Source: an uncultured Pelagibacteraceae bacterium
GTDB lineage: Bacteria; Pseudomonadota; Alphaproteobacteria; Pelagibacterales; Pelagibacteraceae
Length of the DNA: 64,000 nucleotides
Assembly: GCA_902581925.1 (NCBI GenBank)
Contig: CACHQB010000002.1
Coordinates: 1-64,000, forward strand
Direction of reading: 5' to 3'
Numbering within the stretch: the first letter of the stretch is position 1; every line of letters starts with the position of its first letter. This document shows positions 50,349 to 61,507 of the stretch, piece by piece. A program made the translations under genes and the position numbers. Under the pieces are notes generated by a model that did no database searches, was not told the DNA's origin, and worked only from the letters and a program-made list of their open reading frames with translations.

Positions 50349-50902
50349 TGACACCAAGACTAAAAGAAATATTTAATAAAGAAATTCAGCCTGCACTAAA
50401 GGATCAATTTGGTTTCAAGAATATTTATATGGCTCCAAGAATCGAAAAAGTTGTTTTAAATATGGGCCTTGGTTTAGATGCTACAGATTCAAAAATTTTA
50501 AAATCATGCGAAGAAGACATGGCAAAAATTACTGGACAAAAACCAGTTACAACAAAATTTAAAAAATCAGTAGCAAATTTTAAAACGAGAAAAGGTTCAA
50601 ACGCTGGTTTAAAGGTAACTTTAAGAAAAAATAGAATGTATGAATTCTTAGATAGATTGGTGAATATTGCATTACCCAGAATTAAAGATTTTAGAGGGTT
50701 ATCTTCTAAAGGTTTTGATAAATTCGGTAATTATACTTTTGGTATTAAAGAGCATATAATCTTTCCAGAAGTAAGCTTTGATAGAGCAGACAAAGTTAGA
50801 GGTTTAGATATAGTTATAGTTATTAAAGCAATCAATAAAGAGCATAGTTTTGCTTTATTAGAAAAGATGAATTTCCCATTTATTAAAAAAGGAGATAATT
50901 AA
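50348..50902 (+). CDS. rplE: 50S ribosomal protein L5
   Basis: MAPRIEKVVLNMGLG, ITGQKPVTTKFKKSVANFKTRKG. Confidence 0.99.
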   Translation: MTPRLKEIFNKEIQPALKDQFGFKNIYMAPRIEKVVLNMGLGLDATDSKILKSCEEDMAKITGQKPVTTKFKKSVANFKTRKGSNAGLKVTLRKNRMYEFLDRLVNIALPRIKDFRGLSSKGFDKFGNYTFGIKEHIIFPEVSFDRADKVRGLDIVIVIKAINKEHSFALLEKMNFPFIKKGDN

Positions 50903-50904
50903 AC

Positions 50905-51210
50905 ATGGCAAAATTAAGCGCTGTTAATAAAAATAAAAAAAGAATAAAGCTTTCAGATAAGCTTTATAAGAAAAGACAAGCATTAAAGAAAATTGTAATG
51001 GATAAAAAGATTCCATTAGAAGAAAGATTTAAAGCGCAGCAAAAATTGTCGAAACTACCAAGGAATTCGGCCAAAACGAGAGTTATGAATAGATGTGAGA
51101 TTACTGGAAGACCTCATGGTGTTTATAGAAAATTAAAGATTTCAAGAATAGCATTAAGACAATTAGGATTACAAGGAAAGATACCTGGCTTAGTTAAGTC
51201 CAGCTGGTAG
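50905..51210 (+). CDS. rpsN: 30S ribosomal protein S14
   Basis: RNRCEITGRPHGVYRKLKISRIALRQL (MNRCEITGRPHG...). Confidence 0.98.
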   Translation: MAKLSAVNKNKKRIKLSDKLYKKRQALKKIVMDKKIPLEERFKAQQKLSKLPRNSAKTRVMNRCEITGRPHGVYRKLKISRIALRQLGLQGKIPGLVKSSW

Positions 51211-51221
51211 AAAGGATTATT

Positions 51222-51617
51222 ATGAGTTTAAGCGACCCAATAGGAGATATGATTGCAAGAGTAAAAAACGCTCAGGCAAGAAATCATAAAAAAGTAGAAT
51301 TACCTTCATCTAATTTTAAAACTAAAATTGCAGATATACTTAAAAATGAAGGATTTATAAAAGATTTTAAAGTAAGTTCTGAAGAAAAAAAACCTGTTTT
51401 ATCATTAGAACTTAAATATCATTCTGGTAACCCAGTAATAAGTGCTTTTGAGAGAGTATCAAAACCAGGAAGAAGAATTTTTTCATCTGCAGATAGTTTA
51501 CCTAAAATAAATAACGGTTTAGGGATTGCTATTGTGTCAACACCAAAAGGAGTAATGACTGATATTGATGCTAGAAAACAAAAAGTTGGTGGTGAAATAA
51601 TTTGTAAGGTATTTTAA
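51222..51617 (+). CDS. rpsH: 30S ribosomal protein S8
   Basis: DPIGDMIARVKNAQARNHKKVELPSS, GIAIVSTPKGVMTD. Confidence 0.99.
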   Translation: MSLSDPIGDMIARVKNAQARNHKKVELPSSNFKTKIADILKNEGFIKDFKVSSEEKKPVLSLELKYHSGNPVISAFERVSKPGRRIFSSADSLPKINNGLGIAIVSTPKGVMTDIDARKQKVGGEIICKVF

Positions 51618-52156
51618 TGTCTAAGATAGGTAAAATAAACATATCGATTCCTGAAAAAGTTAAAGTAGCTTTAGCTGGCAATATAATAAATATTGAAGGA
51701 CCACTTGGGAAAAAATCAATTAATGTTGATTTAGATATGTTTAATTTAGACATAATTGAAGGAAAAGAAATATCTATTAAACCAAAAAAAGTAGATCAAA
51801 ACTCAAAGAGACTTTGGGGAATGAATAGAAGTTTAATTAATAATGCTGTAATAGGCTCAAGTAAAGGTTATGAAAAAATTCTAGAATTGGTTGGGGTTGG
51901 TTACAGAGCTGCATTAAAAGGAAATCAGTTAAATTTACAATTGGGTTATAGTCATGATATCAATTTTGACATACCAGATGGCATTAAAATCGCAGTTGAA
52001 AAACAAACAACATTAAAAATTACAGGATCCGACAAGCAATTAGTTGGCGAAGTTGTTTCTAAAATTAAGACTTTAAGAAAAATTGAACCATATAAAGGTA
52101 AGGGTGTCCGAGAAAAAGGTCAGTATGTGCTTAAAAAAGAAGGAAAGAAAAAGTAA
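51617..52156 (+). CDS. rplF: 50S ribosomal protein L6
   Basis: [46 protein letters not shown]. Confidence 0.98.
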   Translation: MSKIGKINISIPEKVKVALAGNIINIEGPLGKKSINVDLDMFNLDIIEGKEISIKPKKVDQNSKRLWGMNRSLINNAVIGSSKGYEKILELVGVGYRAALKGNQLNLQLGYSHDINFDIPDGIKIAVEKQTTLKITGSDKQLVGEVVSKIKTLRKIEPYKGKGVREKGQYVLKKEGKKK

Positions 52157-52512
52157 TGAAACTAAACACTAGTATCAGAAAAAGATTTAGAGTTAGCAAT
52201 AAAGTTAAAAGAGTTGCTTCAAAAGATAGATTTAGATTGAGTATTTCTAGATCATCAAAAAATATTTCAGCTCAAATAATAGATGATACAAAAAAAATAA
52301 CTTTGTTATCAGCTTCATCTATAGAAAAAGATCTTAAATCAGGTGATAAAGTAAATAAAACTGAACTTTCTAAATTAGTTGCGCTAAAACTAGCTAAAAA
52401 AGCTCAAGAGAAAAAAATTACTAAAATTTACTTTGATAGAGGTTCATACAAATATCATGGTAGAATTAAAGTTTTTGCAGAAACTTTAAGGGAAAACGGA
52501 ATGGAATTTTAA
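52156..52512 (+). CDS. rplR: 50S ribosomal protein L18
   Basis: [44 protein letters not shown]. Confidence 0.98.
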   Translation: MKLNTSIRKRFRVSNKVKRVASKDRFRLSISRSSKNISAQIIDDTKKITLLSASSIEKDLKSGDKVNKTELSKLVALKLAKKAQEKKITKIYFDRGSYKYHGRIKVFAETLRENGMEF

Positions 52513-52514
52513 TT

Positions 52515-53030
52515 ATGGAAAATTTAAAAGATAAAAAAACTGACGATATATTAGAAAAGTTAGTACACATAAATCGTATCACTAAAGTTGTAAAGGGTGG
52601 AAGAAGATTTGGATTTTCTGCACTTGTAGTTGTTGGAAATCAAGCAGGTAAAATTGGTATAGCTCATGCAAAAGCTAAACAAGTACCTGATGCTATTAAA
52701 AAAGCAAATGAAATGGCAAGAAGAAAACTTACCCACATACCATTAAGAGAAGGTAGAACAATACATCATGACGTTAAGGCAAAAGATGGTTCAGGTAGAA
52801 TAGTGTTAAGAGCAGCGTCTAAGGGAACAGGAATTATAGCAGGTGGACCTGTTAGAGCAGTATGTGAAGTCTTAGGAGTAAAGGATATTGTGGCAAAATC
52901 TATGGGAACATCTAATGCTCACAATGTTATAAGAGCTACGATGAAAGCATTGATGAAACAAAGTTCACCAAAACAAATATCAGCGATTAGAAATAAAAAA
53001 ATTTCAGAAATAATTGAAAAAAGAGGATAA
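52515..53030 (+). CDS. rpsE: 30S ribosomal protein S5
   Basis: [47 protein letters not shown]. Confidence 0.99.
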   Translation: MENLKDKKTDDILEKLVHINRITKVVKGGRRFGFSALVVVGNQAGKIGIAHAKAKQVPDAIKKANEMARRKLTHIPLREGRTIHHDVKAKDGSGRIVLRAASKGTGIIAGGPVRAVCEVLGVKDIVAKSMGTSNAHNVIRATMKALMKQSSPKQISAIRNKKISEIIEKRG

Positions 53031-53482
53031 TGATTACTTTAAATAATAGAGAAAAAATCAATAAAGCTAAAATTAGAGTTGGAAGAGGAATTGGTTCTGG
53101 AAAGGGTAAAACATCAGGTAGAGGTGTTAAAGGTCAAAAATCAAGATCTGGGGTAGCTATAAAAAGTTTTGAAGGTGGTCAAATGCCATTATACAGAAGA
53201 CTACCAAAAAGAGGATTTAACCCAATTTCAAAAGATAGTATTGCAATCTTAAATCTTAATAAAATTCAATCTTATATAGACAAAAAAAATATTAATCCAA
53301 ATGAAGTTTTGAACTCAGAAATATTAAAAAAACTTAGATTAATTAATAAAAATTCAAAAAAATTAAAAATTTTAGGCTCAGGAGAAGTAAAAGATAAAAT
53401 TAATATTGAAGCTGATCTAGCATCTAAATCAGCAATAGAAAAGCTAGAAAAAATTGGTGGATCTATTCAATTGAAAAAATAA
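53030..53482 (+). CDS. rplO: 50S ribosomal protein L15
   Basis: [43 protein letters not shown]. Confidence 0.98.
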   Translation: MITLNNREKINKAKIRVGRGIGSGKGKTSGRGVKGQKSRSGVAIKSFEGGQMPLYRRLPKRGFNPISKDSIAILNLNKIQSYIDKKNINPNEVLNSEILKKLRLINKNSKKLKILGSGEVKDKINIEADLASKSAIEKLEKIGGSIQLKK

Positions 53483-53490
53483 TTTTTTTT

Positions 53491-54771
53491 ATGAGTGCAT
53501 CATCATCAACAAATGATTTAAGAAATAGAATTATATTTACTATTTTAATATTAGCTGTTTATAGATTTGGAACTTTTGTACCTTTACCAGGTATTGATCC
53601 TGAGCAATTAAAAATAATGATGGAAGGTAATCAAAAAGGATTGCTAGGTATGTTTAATGTTTTTGCAGGTGGAGCTGTAAGTAGAATGGCGATATTTGCA
53701 TTAGGTATAATGCCTTACATTTCTTCTGCAATTATAGTTCAACTTTTGACTGGGGTTTCTGACTATTTTAAAAATCTAAAAGCTCAGGGCGAAACAGGAA
53801 GAGCAAAAATTACACAAATTACTAGATATGGAACAGTGTTGCTTGCAACAGTTCAAGGATATGGTTTATCTGTTGGTTTAGAATCGTCTGCTGACTTGGT
53901 AATTAATCCGGGAGCTTTTTTTAAAATAACGACTGTTACAACAATTGTTGCAGGAACAATATTTTTAATGTGGTTAGGTGAACAAATTACTCAAAGAGGT
54001 ATTGGTAATGGTATTTCCTTAATAATTTTTGCAGGTATTGTAGCTGAAATTCCAAGAGCTTTAGTAACAACTTTTGAATTAGGTAGAACAGGTGCAGTGT
54101 CTACATTTATGATACTAGCTATATTTGTTTTATTAATTGTTACAATTCTATTTGTAGTTTTTATGGAAAGAGCGTTAAGAAAAATTCTAATAAATTATCC
54201 TAAAAGACAAATGGGTAATAAAATGTACGGTGGTGAGTCGTCACATTTACCATTAAAAATTAATCAGGCTGGAGTAATACCAGCTATTTTTGCTTCAGCA
54301 CTTTTATTATTACCGGTTACATTTTCGAATTTTTCATTTTCTAACAATGAGACTTTTTTAAATCTAAGTTCTTATTTCACACAAGGGCAGCCTCTTTACA
54401 TGTTGCTTTATGCATCAGGAATAATTTTTTTTACTTTTTTCTATACCTCTATAACGTTCAATCCGACTGAAACTGCTGAGAATCTCAGAAAATATGGAGG
54501 CTTTGTGCCAGGAATTAGACCAGGTGAAAGCACTGCTTTATATATTGAAAATATTTCAACAAAACTTACTACTATTGGAGCTCTTTATCTGACTTTAGTT
54601 TGCTTAATGCCAGAATTTTTAATTGCAAATTACCCAATACCTTTTTATTTAGGTGGTGCATCTATATTAATTGTTGTTGTAGTAGCTATCGATACTGTTA
54701 CACAAATACAAACTAGATTAATGAGTTCTCAATACGAACAACTGATTAAAAAAACTAAATTTGGTAGGTAA
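53491..54771 (+). CDS. secY: Preprotein translocase subunit SecY
   Basis: LRNRIIFTILILAVYRFGTFVPLPGID, GMFNVFAGGAVSRMAIFALGIMPYISS. Confidence 0.99.
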   Translation: MSASSSTNDLRNRIIFTILILAVYRFGTFVPLPGIDPEQLKIMMEGNQKGLLGMFNVFAGGAVSRMAIFALGIMPYISSAIIVQLLTGVSDYFKNLKAQGETGRAKITQITRYGTVLLATVQGYGLSVGLESSADLVINPGAFFKITTVTTIVAGTIFLMWLGEQITQRGIGNGISLIIFAGIVAEIPRALVTTFELGRTGAVSTFMILAIFVLLIVTILFVVFMERALRKILINYPKRQMGNKMYGGESSHLPLKINQAGVIPAIFASALLLLPVTFSNFSFSNNETFLNLSSYFTQGQPLYMLLYASGIIFFTFFYTSITFNPTETAENLRKYGGFVPGIRPGESTALYIENISTKLTTIGALYLTLVCLMPEFLIANYPIPFYLGGASILIVVVVAIDTVTQIQTRLMSSQYEQLIKKTKFGR

Positions 54772-55335
54772 GTGAATATAATTTTATTTGGACCACCTGG
54801 TGCTGGAAAGGGTACTCAGTCTAAATATCTAGTTAATAAATTAAAAGCTTTTCAAATTTCAACAGGTGATCTTTTAAGAGAAGAAATCAAAAAAAATTCA
54901 GATATTGGTAAAATTATAATTAATGATATGACTGATGGAAAATTTATTAGTGATGACATTGTTAATAAACTTATAGAAAAATTAGTATTTGATCCTCAAA
55001 AAAAAAATAAATTAATCTTTGATGGATATCCTCGATCATTAAGTCAGGCTAAAAATTTAGAATTTTTACTAAAAAATTCAAACCAGAGCATAGATTTAAT
55101 TTTATTTCTAAACGTAGACAAAGAAACAATTCTTAAAAGGCTTGAAAAGAGAAAAATTTTAGAAAATAGGTCTGATGATAATTCTGAAACTATTGTTAGA
55201 AGGTATGAGAAATATATGGAAACAACTAAACCAGTTCTAAATTATTACTCTAAGAATCCAAACTTTCAGGAGATTGATGGAGGCTTAGAAATTGAAGAAA
55301 TAACAAGGAAAATAGACACTTTTATCAATGTATAA
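54772..55335 (+). CDS. adk: Adenylate kinase (GTG start)
   Basis: ILFGPPGAGKGTQSKYLVNKL, FDGYPRSLSQA. Confidence 0.97.
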   Translation: MNIILFGPPGAGKGTQSKYLVNKLKAFQISTGDLLREEIKKNSDIGKIIINDMTDGKFISDDIVNKLIEKLVFDPQKKNKLIFDGYPRSLSQAKNLEFLLKNSNQSIDLILFLNVDKETILKRLEKRKILENRSDDNSETIVRRYEKYMETTKPVLNYYSKNPNFQEIDGGLEIEEITRKIDTFINV

Positions 55336-55339
55336 GACG

Positions 55340-55367
55340 TTGACTTTGATTATTCTTCTTATATAAA
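55340..55367 (+). promoter_or_regulatory. Putative promoter for rpsM-rpsK-rpoA-rplQ
   Basis: TTGACT (55340-55345), 16-bp spacer, TATAAA (55362-55367), 24 bp before the rpsM ATG. Confidence 0.5.
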
Positions 55368-55390
55368 AGGCACAATTTATCACAAAAAAT

Positions 55391-55774
55391 ATGGCTCGTA
55401 TCGCAGGTATAAACATTCCACAAAATAAACTTGTTCATATAGGTTTAACTTATATCTATGGAATTGGTGATAGGTTCTCACAGCAAATTTGTTCATCTTT
55501 AGAAATTCCAAGAGCTAAAAGAGTAAATGAATTAACTGACGAAGAGATTTTAAAAATTAGAGAATACATTGATCAAAATTTTAAAGTAGAAGGTGATTTA
55601 AGAAGAGATTATTCATTGAGTATTAAAAGATTAATTGATCTAGCATGTTACAGAGGAACGAGACATAGAAAAAAATTACCTGTTAGAGGACAAAGAACTA
55701 GATGTAATGCAAGAACAAGAAAAGGAAAAGCAATCGCGATTGCAGGAAAAAAATTAACTCCAACTAAAAAATAA
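55391..55774 (+). CDS. rpsM: 30S ribosomal protein S13
   Basis: [51 protein letters not shown]. Confidence 0.99.
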   Translation: MARIAGINIPQNKLVHIGLTYIYGIGDRFSQQICSSLEIPRAKRVNELTDEEILKIREYIDQNFKVEGDLRRDYSLSIKRLIDLACYRGTRHRKKLPVRGQRTRCNARTRKGKAIAIAGKKLTPTKK

Positions 55775-55776
55775 TT

Positions 55777-56226
55777 ATGGCTAAAGCTGATAAAGTTGAC
55801 AATAAAGATCAGAAGGTAGAAAAATCTTCTAAAAAAAGTGTTAAAAGTTCTTACTCAAAAAAAAAGAAAGTAAAAAAAAATATATTAAATGGAGTTGCTT
55901 ATGTACAATCAACATTTAATAATACTATCATCTCTATTGCTGACACAAATGGAAATGTAATCTCTTGGGCATCTGCTGGACAAAAAGGTTTTAAGGGATC
56001 AAGAAAGTCTACCCCTTACGCTGCACAGATTGCAGCAGACTCAGCAGCATCTAAAGCACTTGAGTATGGAATGAAAACTTTATCTGTTGAAGTAAAAGGA
56101 CCTGGTTCAGGCAGGGAAACAGCTTTAAGAGCACTACAGGCTAGAGGATTTAAGATTTTGTCTATTAAAGACACTACGCCAATGCCTCACAATGGAACTA
56201 GACCACCAAAGAAAAGGAGAGTTTAA
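55777..56226 (+). CDS. rpsK: 30S ribosomal protein S11
   Basis: [47 protein letters not shown]. Confidence 0.99.
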   Translation: MAKADKVDNKDQKVEKSSKKSVKSSYSKKKKVKKNILNGVAYVQSTFNNTIISIADTNGNVISWASAGQKGFKGSRKSTPYAAQIAADSAASKALEYGMKTLSVEVKGPGSGRETALRALQARGFKILSIKDTTPMPHNGTRPPKKRRV

Positions 56227-57254
56227 TGGAAATCGAAAATGTTAATGTAAAAAATTGGAAGTCATTAATCAAACCATCTAAATTAGATGTTCAAATAAGT
56301 GATGACTTAACACATGCAAAAATAGTAGCTGAGCCTTTAGAAAAAGGTTATGGATTAACTTTAGGAAATTCTTTAAGAAGAATTTTATTATCATCAATAA
56401 GAGGTGCTGCTGTAACCTCAATACAAATTGATGGAGTTTTACATGAATTCACTTCAATAAAAGGTGTTAGAGAAGATGTTACTGATATTGTTTTAAACGT
56501 AAAATCTTTAGCCTTAAAAAGCAATTCAGAAGGTACCAAAAAATTAATTTTAGATGCAAAAGGACCTGGAGAAATTAAAGCTTCTGATATAGCTCCAGTT
56601 GCAGATGTTGAAATTTTAAATCCTGACTTAGTTATTTGTAATTTAGATGAAAATACAACTTTTCATATGGAGATGAATGTTAATACAGGTAAAGGATATG
56701 TTCCTGCAGAGCTAAATAAACCTGAAGAACCACCATTAGGTCTTATTGCTATTGACTCACTTTATAGCCCAGTTAAAAAAGTTTCATATTCAGTAAGTAC
56801 TGCTAGAGAAGGTAAAGCATTAGATTATGATAAATTAATTATGGAAGTTGAAACAGATGGATCAATTTCTGCTGAAGATGCTGTGGCTTATTCGGCTAGG
56901 ATTTTCCAAGATCAGCTTAAAATGTTTATAAATTTTGATGAACCAGTTGAAGCTCCTGTAAAAGAAGTTTCTAAAGAGCCTGAATTTAACAAAAACTTAT
57001 TAAGAAAAGTGGATGAGTTAGAGTTGTCAGTTAGATCAATGAACTGCTTAAAAAATGATAATATTATTTATATTGGTGACTTGGTTCAAAAATCTGAAGG
57101 TGAAATGTTGAGAACACCTAATTTTGGAAGAAAATCACTAAATGAAATTAAAGAAGTTTTAACAGGCATGTCTTTATATTTAGGAATGGAAATACCTAAC
57201 TGGCCACCAGACAACATTGCAGAAATGTCTAAGAAATTGGAGGAAGCAATTTAA
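56226..57254 (+). CDS. rpoA: RNA polymerase alpha subunit
   Basis: [40 protein letters not shown]; alpha-[16 protein letters not shown]. Confidence 0.99.
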   Translation: MEIENVNVKNWKSLIKPSKLDVQISDDLTHAKIVAEPLEKGYGLTLGNSLRRILLSSIRGAAVTSIQIDGVLHEFTSIKGVREDVTDIVLNVKSLALKSNSEGTKKLILDAKGPGEIKASDIAPVADVEILNPDLVICNLDENTTFHMEMNVNTGKGYVPAELNKPEEPPLGLIAIDSLYSPVKKVSYSVSTAREGKALDYDKLIMEVETDGSISAEDAVAYSARIFQDQLKMFINFDEPVEAPVKEVSKEPEFNKNLLRKVDELELSVRSMNCLKNDNIIYIGDLVQKSEGEMLRTPNFGRKSLNEIKEVLTGMSLYLGMEIPNWPPDNIAEMSKKLEEAI

Positions 57255-57697
57255 TGAGACATGGTTTGTCAAATAAAAAGTTAAATAGAACATCAGAGCA
57301 CAGAAAAGCTTTACTTAAGAATATGCTTAATTCTTTGATTAAGTATGAGCAGATCAAAACAACTTTGCCAAAAGCTAAATTTTTAAAACCACAAGCAGAT
57401 AAAATAATAACATTAGGTAAAAAAGAAACTTTACAAACAACCAAAGTGTTGGTTTCTAAACTACAAGATATCAATTCAGCTAATAAAGTTAAAAAAACAC
57501 TTTCTAAAAGATATCAGAATAGAAAAGGTGGTTACACAAGAATAATTAAAGCTGGATTTAGATATGGAGATAATGCTCCAATGGCAATAATTGAATTTGT
57601 TGATAGAGACGTTGAAGCCAAAAGAGTTGATAAACCAAAAAAGAACACAACTAAAGAATCTCCTAAAACAGAAGAGAAAAAACAAGCTACAGCTTAA
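57254..57697 (+). CDS. rplQ: 50S ribosomal protein L17
   Basis: [29 protein letters not shown]. Confidence 0.99.
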   Translation: MRHGLSNKKLNRTSEHRKALLKNMLNSLIKYEQIKTTLPKAKFLKPQADKIITLGKKETLQTTKVLVSKLQDINSANKVKKTLSKRYQNRKGGYTRIIKAGFRYGDNAPMAIIEFVDRDVEAKRVDKPKKNTTKESPKTEEKKQATA

Positions 57698-57707
57698 ATC
57701 TTAAATC

Positions 57708-58625
57708 ATGAAAAAATCTTACATCGTTGATTCAACGTGTAATGGTATGCGTTTGGACAGATGGTTAAGATTAAAAATTGGAAAAATTCCACAAGGACTT
57801 ATTGAAAAATATTTAAGAATAGGAAAAATTAAAATTAACAGAAAGAAAATTAAAAGCTCTTTTAAATTAAAAACGAAAGATGAAATAAATATATTTAAAA
57901 TTGAATTTAAAGAAACAATTCAACAAAATAAAATTAAGTTTTTACCATCAAAAGAAATTGTAAAATCAAATGAAGATCAAATTATTGACAATAATGACAA
58001 GTTTGTTGTTTTAAACAAAGCGTCAGGTATATCAGTGCAAGGTGGAACTAAATCAAAAAAAAATCTAGTTGATATTTTTGCTAAAAGTGAAATTTTTGAA
58101 GGAACAAAACCATATTCTGTTCATAGATTAGATAAAGATACCTCTGGAGTTTTTATTATGGCTAAAAACAGAGAGAGCGCTCAATTGCTTACTTCTTTAT
58201 TTAGATTAAGAAAAGTACATAAAACCTATTTAGCCATATGCCAAGGGGAAATTAATAAAAAATCAGGTATATGGGATGATGATTTAATTAGGTACGACGG
58301 TCAAAAAAAAATAATAGAAAAAGCAAAAACAATTTTTAAAGTTATTGATAAAAATTCTGAAGCAAGTTTATTAGAATTAAAACCTATTACTGGAAGAAAA
58401 CATCAGTTAAGAAAACAATTGTATGCAATTGGAAGTCCTATATTTGGAGATACAAAATATAAATTATCAAATTCCAATAAAGGAATTAATAAAAATTTAA
58501 TGTTACATTCATATCAAATTAAATTTAAAATTAATGATATAAAATATACTTATTCGGCGTTGTTACCTGATTATTTTAAAAAACTTTTAAAATCTAAAAG
58601 ACTTAGATTTTCAAATTTGAAATAA
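57708..58625 (+). CDS. RluA/RluC-family 23S rRNA pseudouridine synthase
   Basis: S4-like N-term; [42 protein letters not shown]. Confidence 0.92.
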   Translation: MKKSYIVDSTCNGMRLDRWLRLKIGKIPQGLIEKYLRIGKIKINRKKIKSSFKLKTKDEINIFKIEFKETIQQNKIKFLPSKEIVKSNEDQIIDNNDKFVVLNKASGISVQGGTKSKKNLVDIFAKSEIFEGTKPYSVHRLDKDTSGVFIMAKNRESAQLLTSLFRLRKVHKTYLAICQGEINKKSGIWDDDLIRYDGQKKIIEKAKTIFKVIDKNSEASLLELKPITGRKHQLRKQLYAIGSPIFGDTKYKLSNSNKGINKNLMLHSYQIKFKINDIKYTYSALLPDYFKKLLKSKRLRFSNLK

Positions 58626-59220
58626 AATTTTTAATTAATATATCACTTAGATTTGAGTAATCCTGATCTAAAATATTTTTTAAATTAGTTACTCCTTTAT
58701 CTGAAATACCACATGGTATAATTTTTTTATAATTTTCTAGATCATTATTTATATTTATTGCAAAACCATGATATGCAATCCATTTGCTAACCCTGATACC
58801 TATTGCTGCAATTTTTTTAATTTCATTATTATATTTATGCCATATACCTATATTATCTTTATCTGGAAAAGTTTCTATTTTATAAAATTTTAAAGTTTGA
58901 ATTATTGTTTTTTCGATAATTGTTATAAATTTTCTTATATCCTTTTTTTTCCTTAAATCTAAAACAAAATAACAAATCAATTGACCAGGCCCATGGTAAG
59001 TAATTTTACCACCTCTATTCGTTTTTAATATTTTAATTGATTTATCAATAATTTCATTTTCTTTATAGGAGGTTCCCGCTGTAAAAATTTCACTATGCTC
59101 CAAAGTCCAAATTAATTCTTGCTCATTGTTTTCATATAAATCCTTTAATCTGGACTCCAATATACTTATAGCATCAAAATAATTTACTGGTTTTATTGAC
59201 TTTTTGATCTCTATGTTCAT
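58603..59220 (-). CDS. lipB: Octanoyltransferase (lipoyl(octanoyl) transferase)
   Basis: [65 protein letters not shown]. Confidence 0.95.
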   Translation of the reverse strand: MNIEIKKSIKPVNYFDAISILESRLKDLYENNEQELIWTLEHSEIFTAGTSYKENEIIDKSIKILKTNRGGKITYHGPGQLICYFVLDLRKKKDIRKFITIIEKTIIQTLKFYKIETFPDKDNIGIWHKYNNEIKKIAAIGIRVSKWIAYHGFAININNDLENYKKIIPCGISDKGVTNLKNILDQDYSNLSDILIKNFISNLKI

Positions 59221-59281
59221 TTATAATTTGTATTATCTTTATTATGTATTAATAGTGCAAATCTAAATTATAGGTAGATTT

Positions 59282-60655
59282 ATGTCTTTAACTAAAAAAA
59301 CTAAAGATAAGAAAGTAAACTTTGAGTTTAATAAAGAATATATAAGAGTTGTTACTAGTAAAATAGCTAATAATGACGCTCAATTTATTACCAATTCTTT
59401 TAATGAAATGCACCCCGCTGATGCTGCGGATATTATCGAGCACCTAAGTGAAGGGGATAGAGAAAGTTTAATTAAATTAAATAATTTTAATATTGATCCG
59501 GATGTTTTTGTTGAACTAAATGAATCTATTCAATCGGAAATTATTACTTATTTATCCTCAGACTCTATAGTTAGTATTTTAAAGGGTCTCGAGTCAGACG
59601 ATGCAATATCTATATTAGAAAATGTTCCTGAAGAGGATAAAAATGCAATTCTTAGCTCTTTGCCTCCAAAAGATAGATTTGCTCTACTAGAAAGCTTAAG
59701 TTATCCAGAGGATACTGCCGCCAGACTTATGCAGCGTGAGTTTACTGCTATACCAAGTAATTGGTCTGTTGGTCAAACAATTGACTATTTAAGAGAAAAT
59801 AAAGATCTACCAGAGGAATTTTTAGAAATTTTTATTGTTAATGAGGATTTTAAACCAATAGGTACTGTTCCTTCATCTAGAGTTTTAACAACACCACGTG
59901 ATACTAAAATGGCAACAATTATGTCGGAGTCTCAATTATTAATCCCTGTTGAAATGGATAAAGAGGAAGTTGCTAACTTATTTGAAAATTACAATTTAAA
60001 TTCCGCCGCTGTTGTAGACAAAAACAATAAATTAGTTGGCATGATCATGAATGATGACGTTTTAACGGTCTTGAAAGAGGAAGCAGAGGAAGATGCTTTA
60101 AGATTAGCTGGGGTAGGAGATGAAGAAATTACTGATGGAGTTGTAAAAAAAACTAAGAGAAGATTTAATTGGCTTTTACTTAATTTGTTTACTGCATTTT
60201 TAGCCACATGGTGCATAAGTTTATTTGGAGCAACAATTGAACAAATGGTAGTATTAGCATTCTTAATGCCTATTGTAGCTTCAATGGGAGGGAATGCTGG
60301 AATGCAAACACTTGCGGTTACAGTAAGAACTATAGCTACAAATGATTTAACTCAAAATAATTTCTCATCAAATGTATTTAAAGAATTTTCTATTGGTATT
60401 CTAAATGGAATTATATTTGCAGTTATAAGTGCTTTAATTGTTCATATATGGTTTCAAGATAGTATCCTTTCATTGATTATAGCAATATCAATGGTACTAA
60501 CAATGATCATAGCTGGATTATTTGGTATATTAGTTCCTTTTACACTAAAAAAAATGAATATTGACCCAGCGATAGCTTCAAGCGTTTTTGTGACAACAAT
60601 TACAGATGTAATAGGTTTTGTTTCTTTTTTAGGTGTAGGAGCATATTTTTTATAA
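59282..60655 (+). CDS. mgtE: Magnesium transporter MgtE
   Basis: MgtE N domain (MHPADAADIIEHL), CBS domains, TM domain MPIVASMGGNAGMQTLAVTVR. Confidence 0.95.
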   Translation: MSLTKKTKDKKVNFEFNKEYIRVVTSKIANNDAQFITNSFNEMHPADAADIIEHLSEGDRESLIKLNNFNIDPDVFVELNESIQSEIITYLSSDSIVSILKGLESDDAISILENVPEEDKNAILSSLPPKDRFALLESLSYPEDTAARLMQREFTAIPSNWSVGQTIDYLRENKDLPEEFLEIFIVNEDFKPIGTVPSSRVLTTPRDTKMATIMSESQLLIPVEMDKEEVANLFENYNLNSAAVVDKNNKLVGMIMNDDVLTVLKEEAEEDALRLAGVGDEEITDGVVKKTKRRFNWLLLNLFTAFLATWCISLFGATIEQMVVLAFLMPIVASMGGNAGMQTLAVTVRTIATNDLTQNNFSSNVFKEFSIGILNGIIFAVISALIVHIWFQDSILSLIIAISMVLTMIIAGLFGILVPFTLKKMNIDPAIASSVFVTTITDVIGFVSFLGVGAYFL

Positions 60656-60657
60656 TA

Positions 60658-61473
60658 TTATAGATTATCAATCAATCTGACATTTTTTAAATAATAAGCA
60701 ATAAATAATCTTGAATTTTTCTTTGTAGTTGAAATTTTTAAATTATTTAAATTTCTTAGCTCTAAATAATCAATTTTAATTTTAAAGTTATTTTTTAACT
60801 CTTTTTTTTGTAGATTTAAAAATCTAGAAATATTTTTTTTATTTTTAATATTTTTTTTAATACACACTAGTTTTTCATAAATTTTTGCTGCAATGAATAA
60901 ATTAGATTTATCTAATAAAATGTTTCTTGATGAAAGAGCTACATTATTACTGTCACGAATTGTTTTACAAGGAATTACCTTAGTTTTATAAATTCGTTCT
61001 AATTTCTTTTTTACCAAATATAATTGTTGAAAATCTTTTTCTCCCATAAATATCTTTTGAGGATTTATAATTTTTGTTAGTTTTTGCATCACATCTAAAA
61101 CACCTTCAAAATGACCTTTTCTAAATTTAGCACACAAAATATTATCTTTTTTAAGTAATGTAATTTTTGATTTTTTTTTATTTTTGTATATGTCTTTAAA
61201 TTTAGGAAGATAAACAAAATCAACTTTTTTGCTTTGTTTAAGAATTTTTAAATCTTTTTTGATATTTCGCGGATATGATTTTAAATCTTTTTTGTTGTTA
61301 AATTGTTTTGGATTAACAAAAATACTTACAATTGTTTTTTTACAAAGTTTATTTGATTTATTTATCAGTGATAAATGACCTTTATGTATTCCCCCCATAG
61401 TAGGAACAAAGCCCACGTCATTAAATTGCCTTAATGATTCAATTAATGATGTATTGTTTAATAAAATTTTCAT
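60658..61473 (-). CDS. panC: Pantoate-beta-alanine ligase
   Basis: GFVPTMGGIHKGHLSLI, VSIFVNPKQF, MGEKDFQQLYLVKK, SSRN; start MKILLNNTSL preferred over the upstream ATG at 61503. Confidence 0.92.
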   Translation of the reverse strand: MKILLNNTSLIESLRQFNDVGFVPTMGGIHKGHLSLINKSNKLCKKTIVSIFVNPKQFNNKKDLKSYPRNIKKDLKILKQSKKVDFVYLPKFKDIYKNKKKSKITLLKKDNILCAKFRKGHFEGVLDVMQKLTKIINPQKIFMGEKDFQQLYLVKKKLERIYKTKVIPCKTIRDSNNVALSSRNILLDKSNLFIAAKIYEKLVCIKKNIKNKKNISRFLNLQKKELKNNFKIKIDYLELRNLNNLKISTTKKNSRLFIAYYLKNVRLIDNL

Positions 61474-61507
61474 TTGTATAAGAATATTTAATAAGTAAAA
61501 CATTTAA

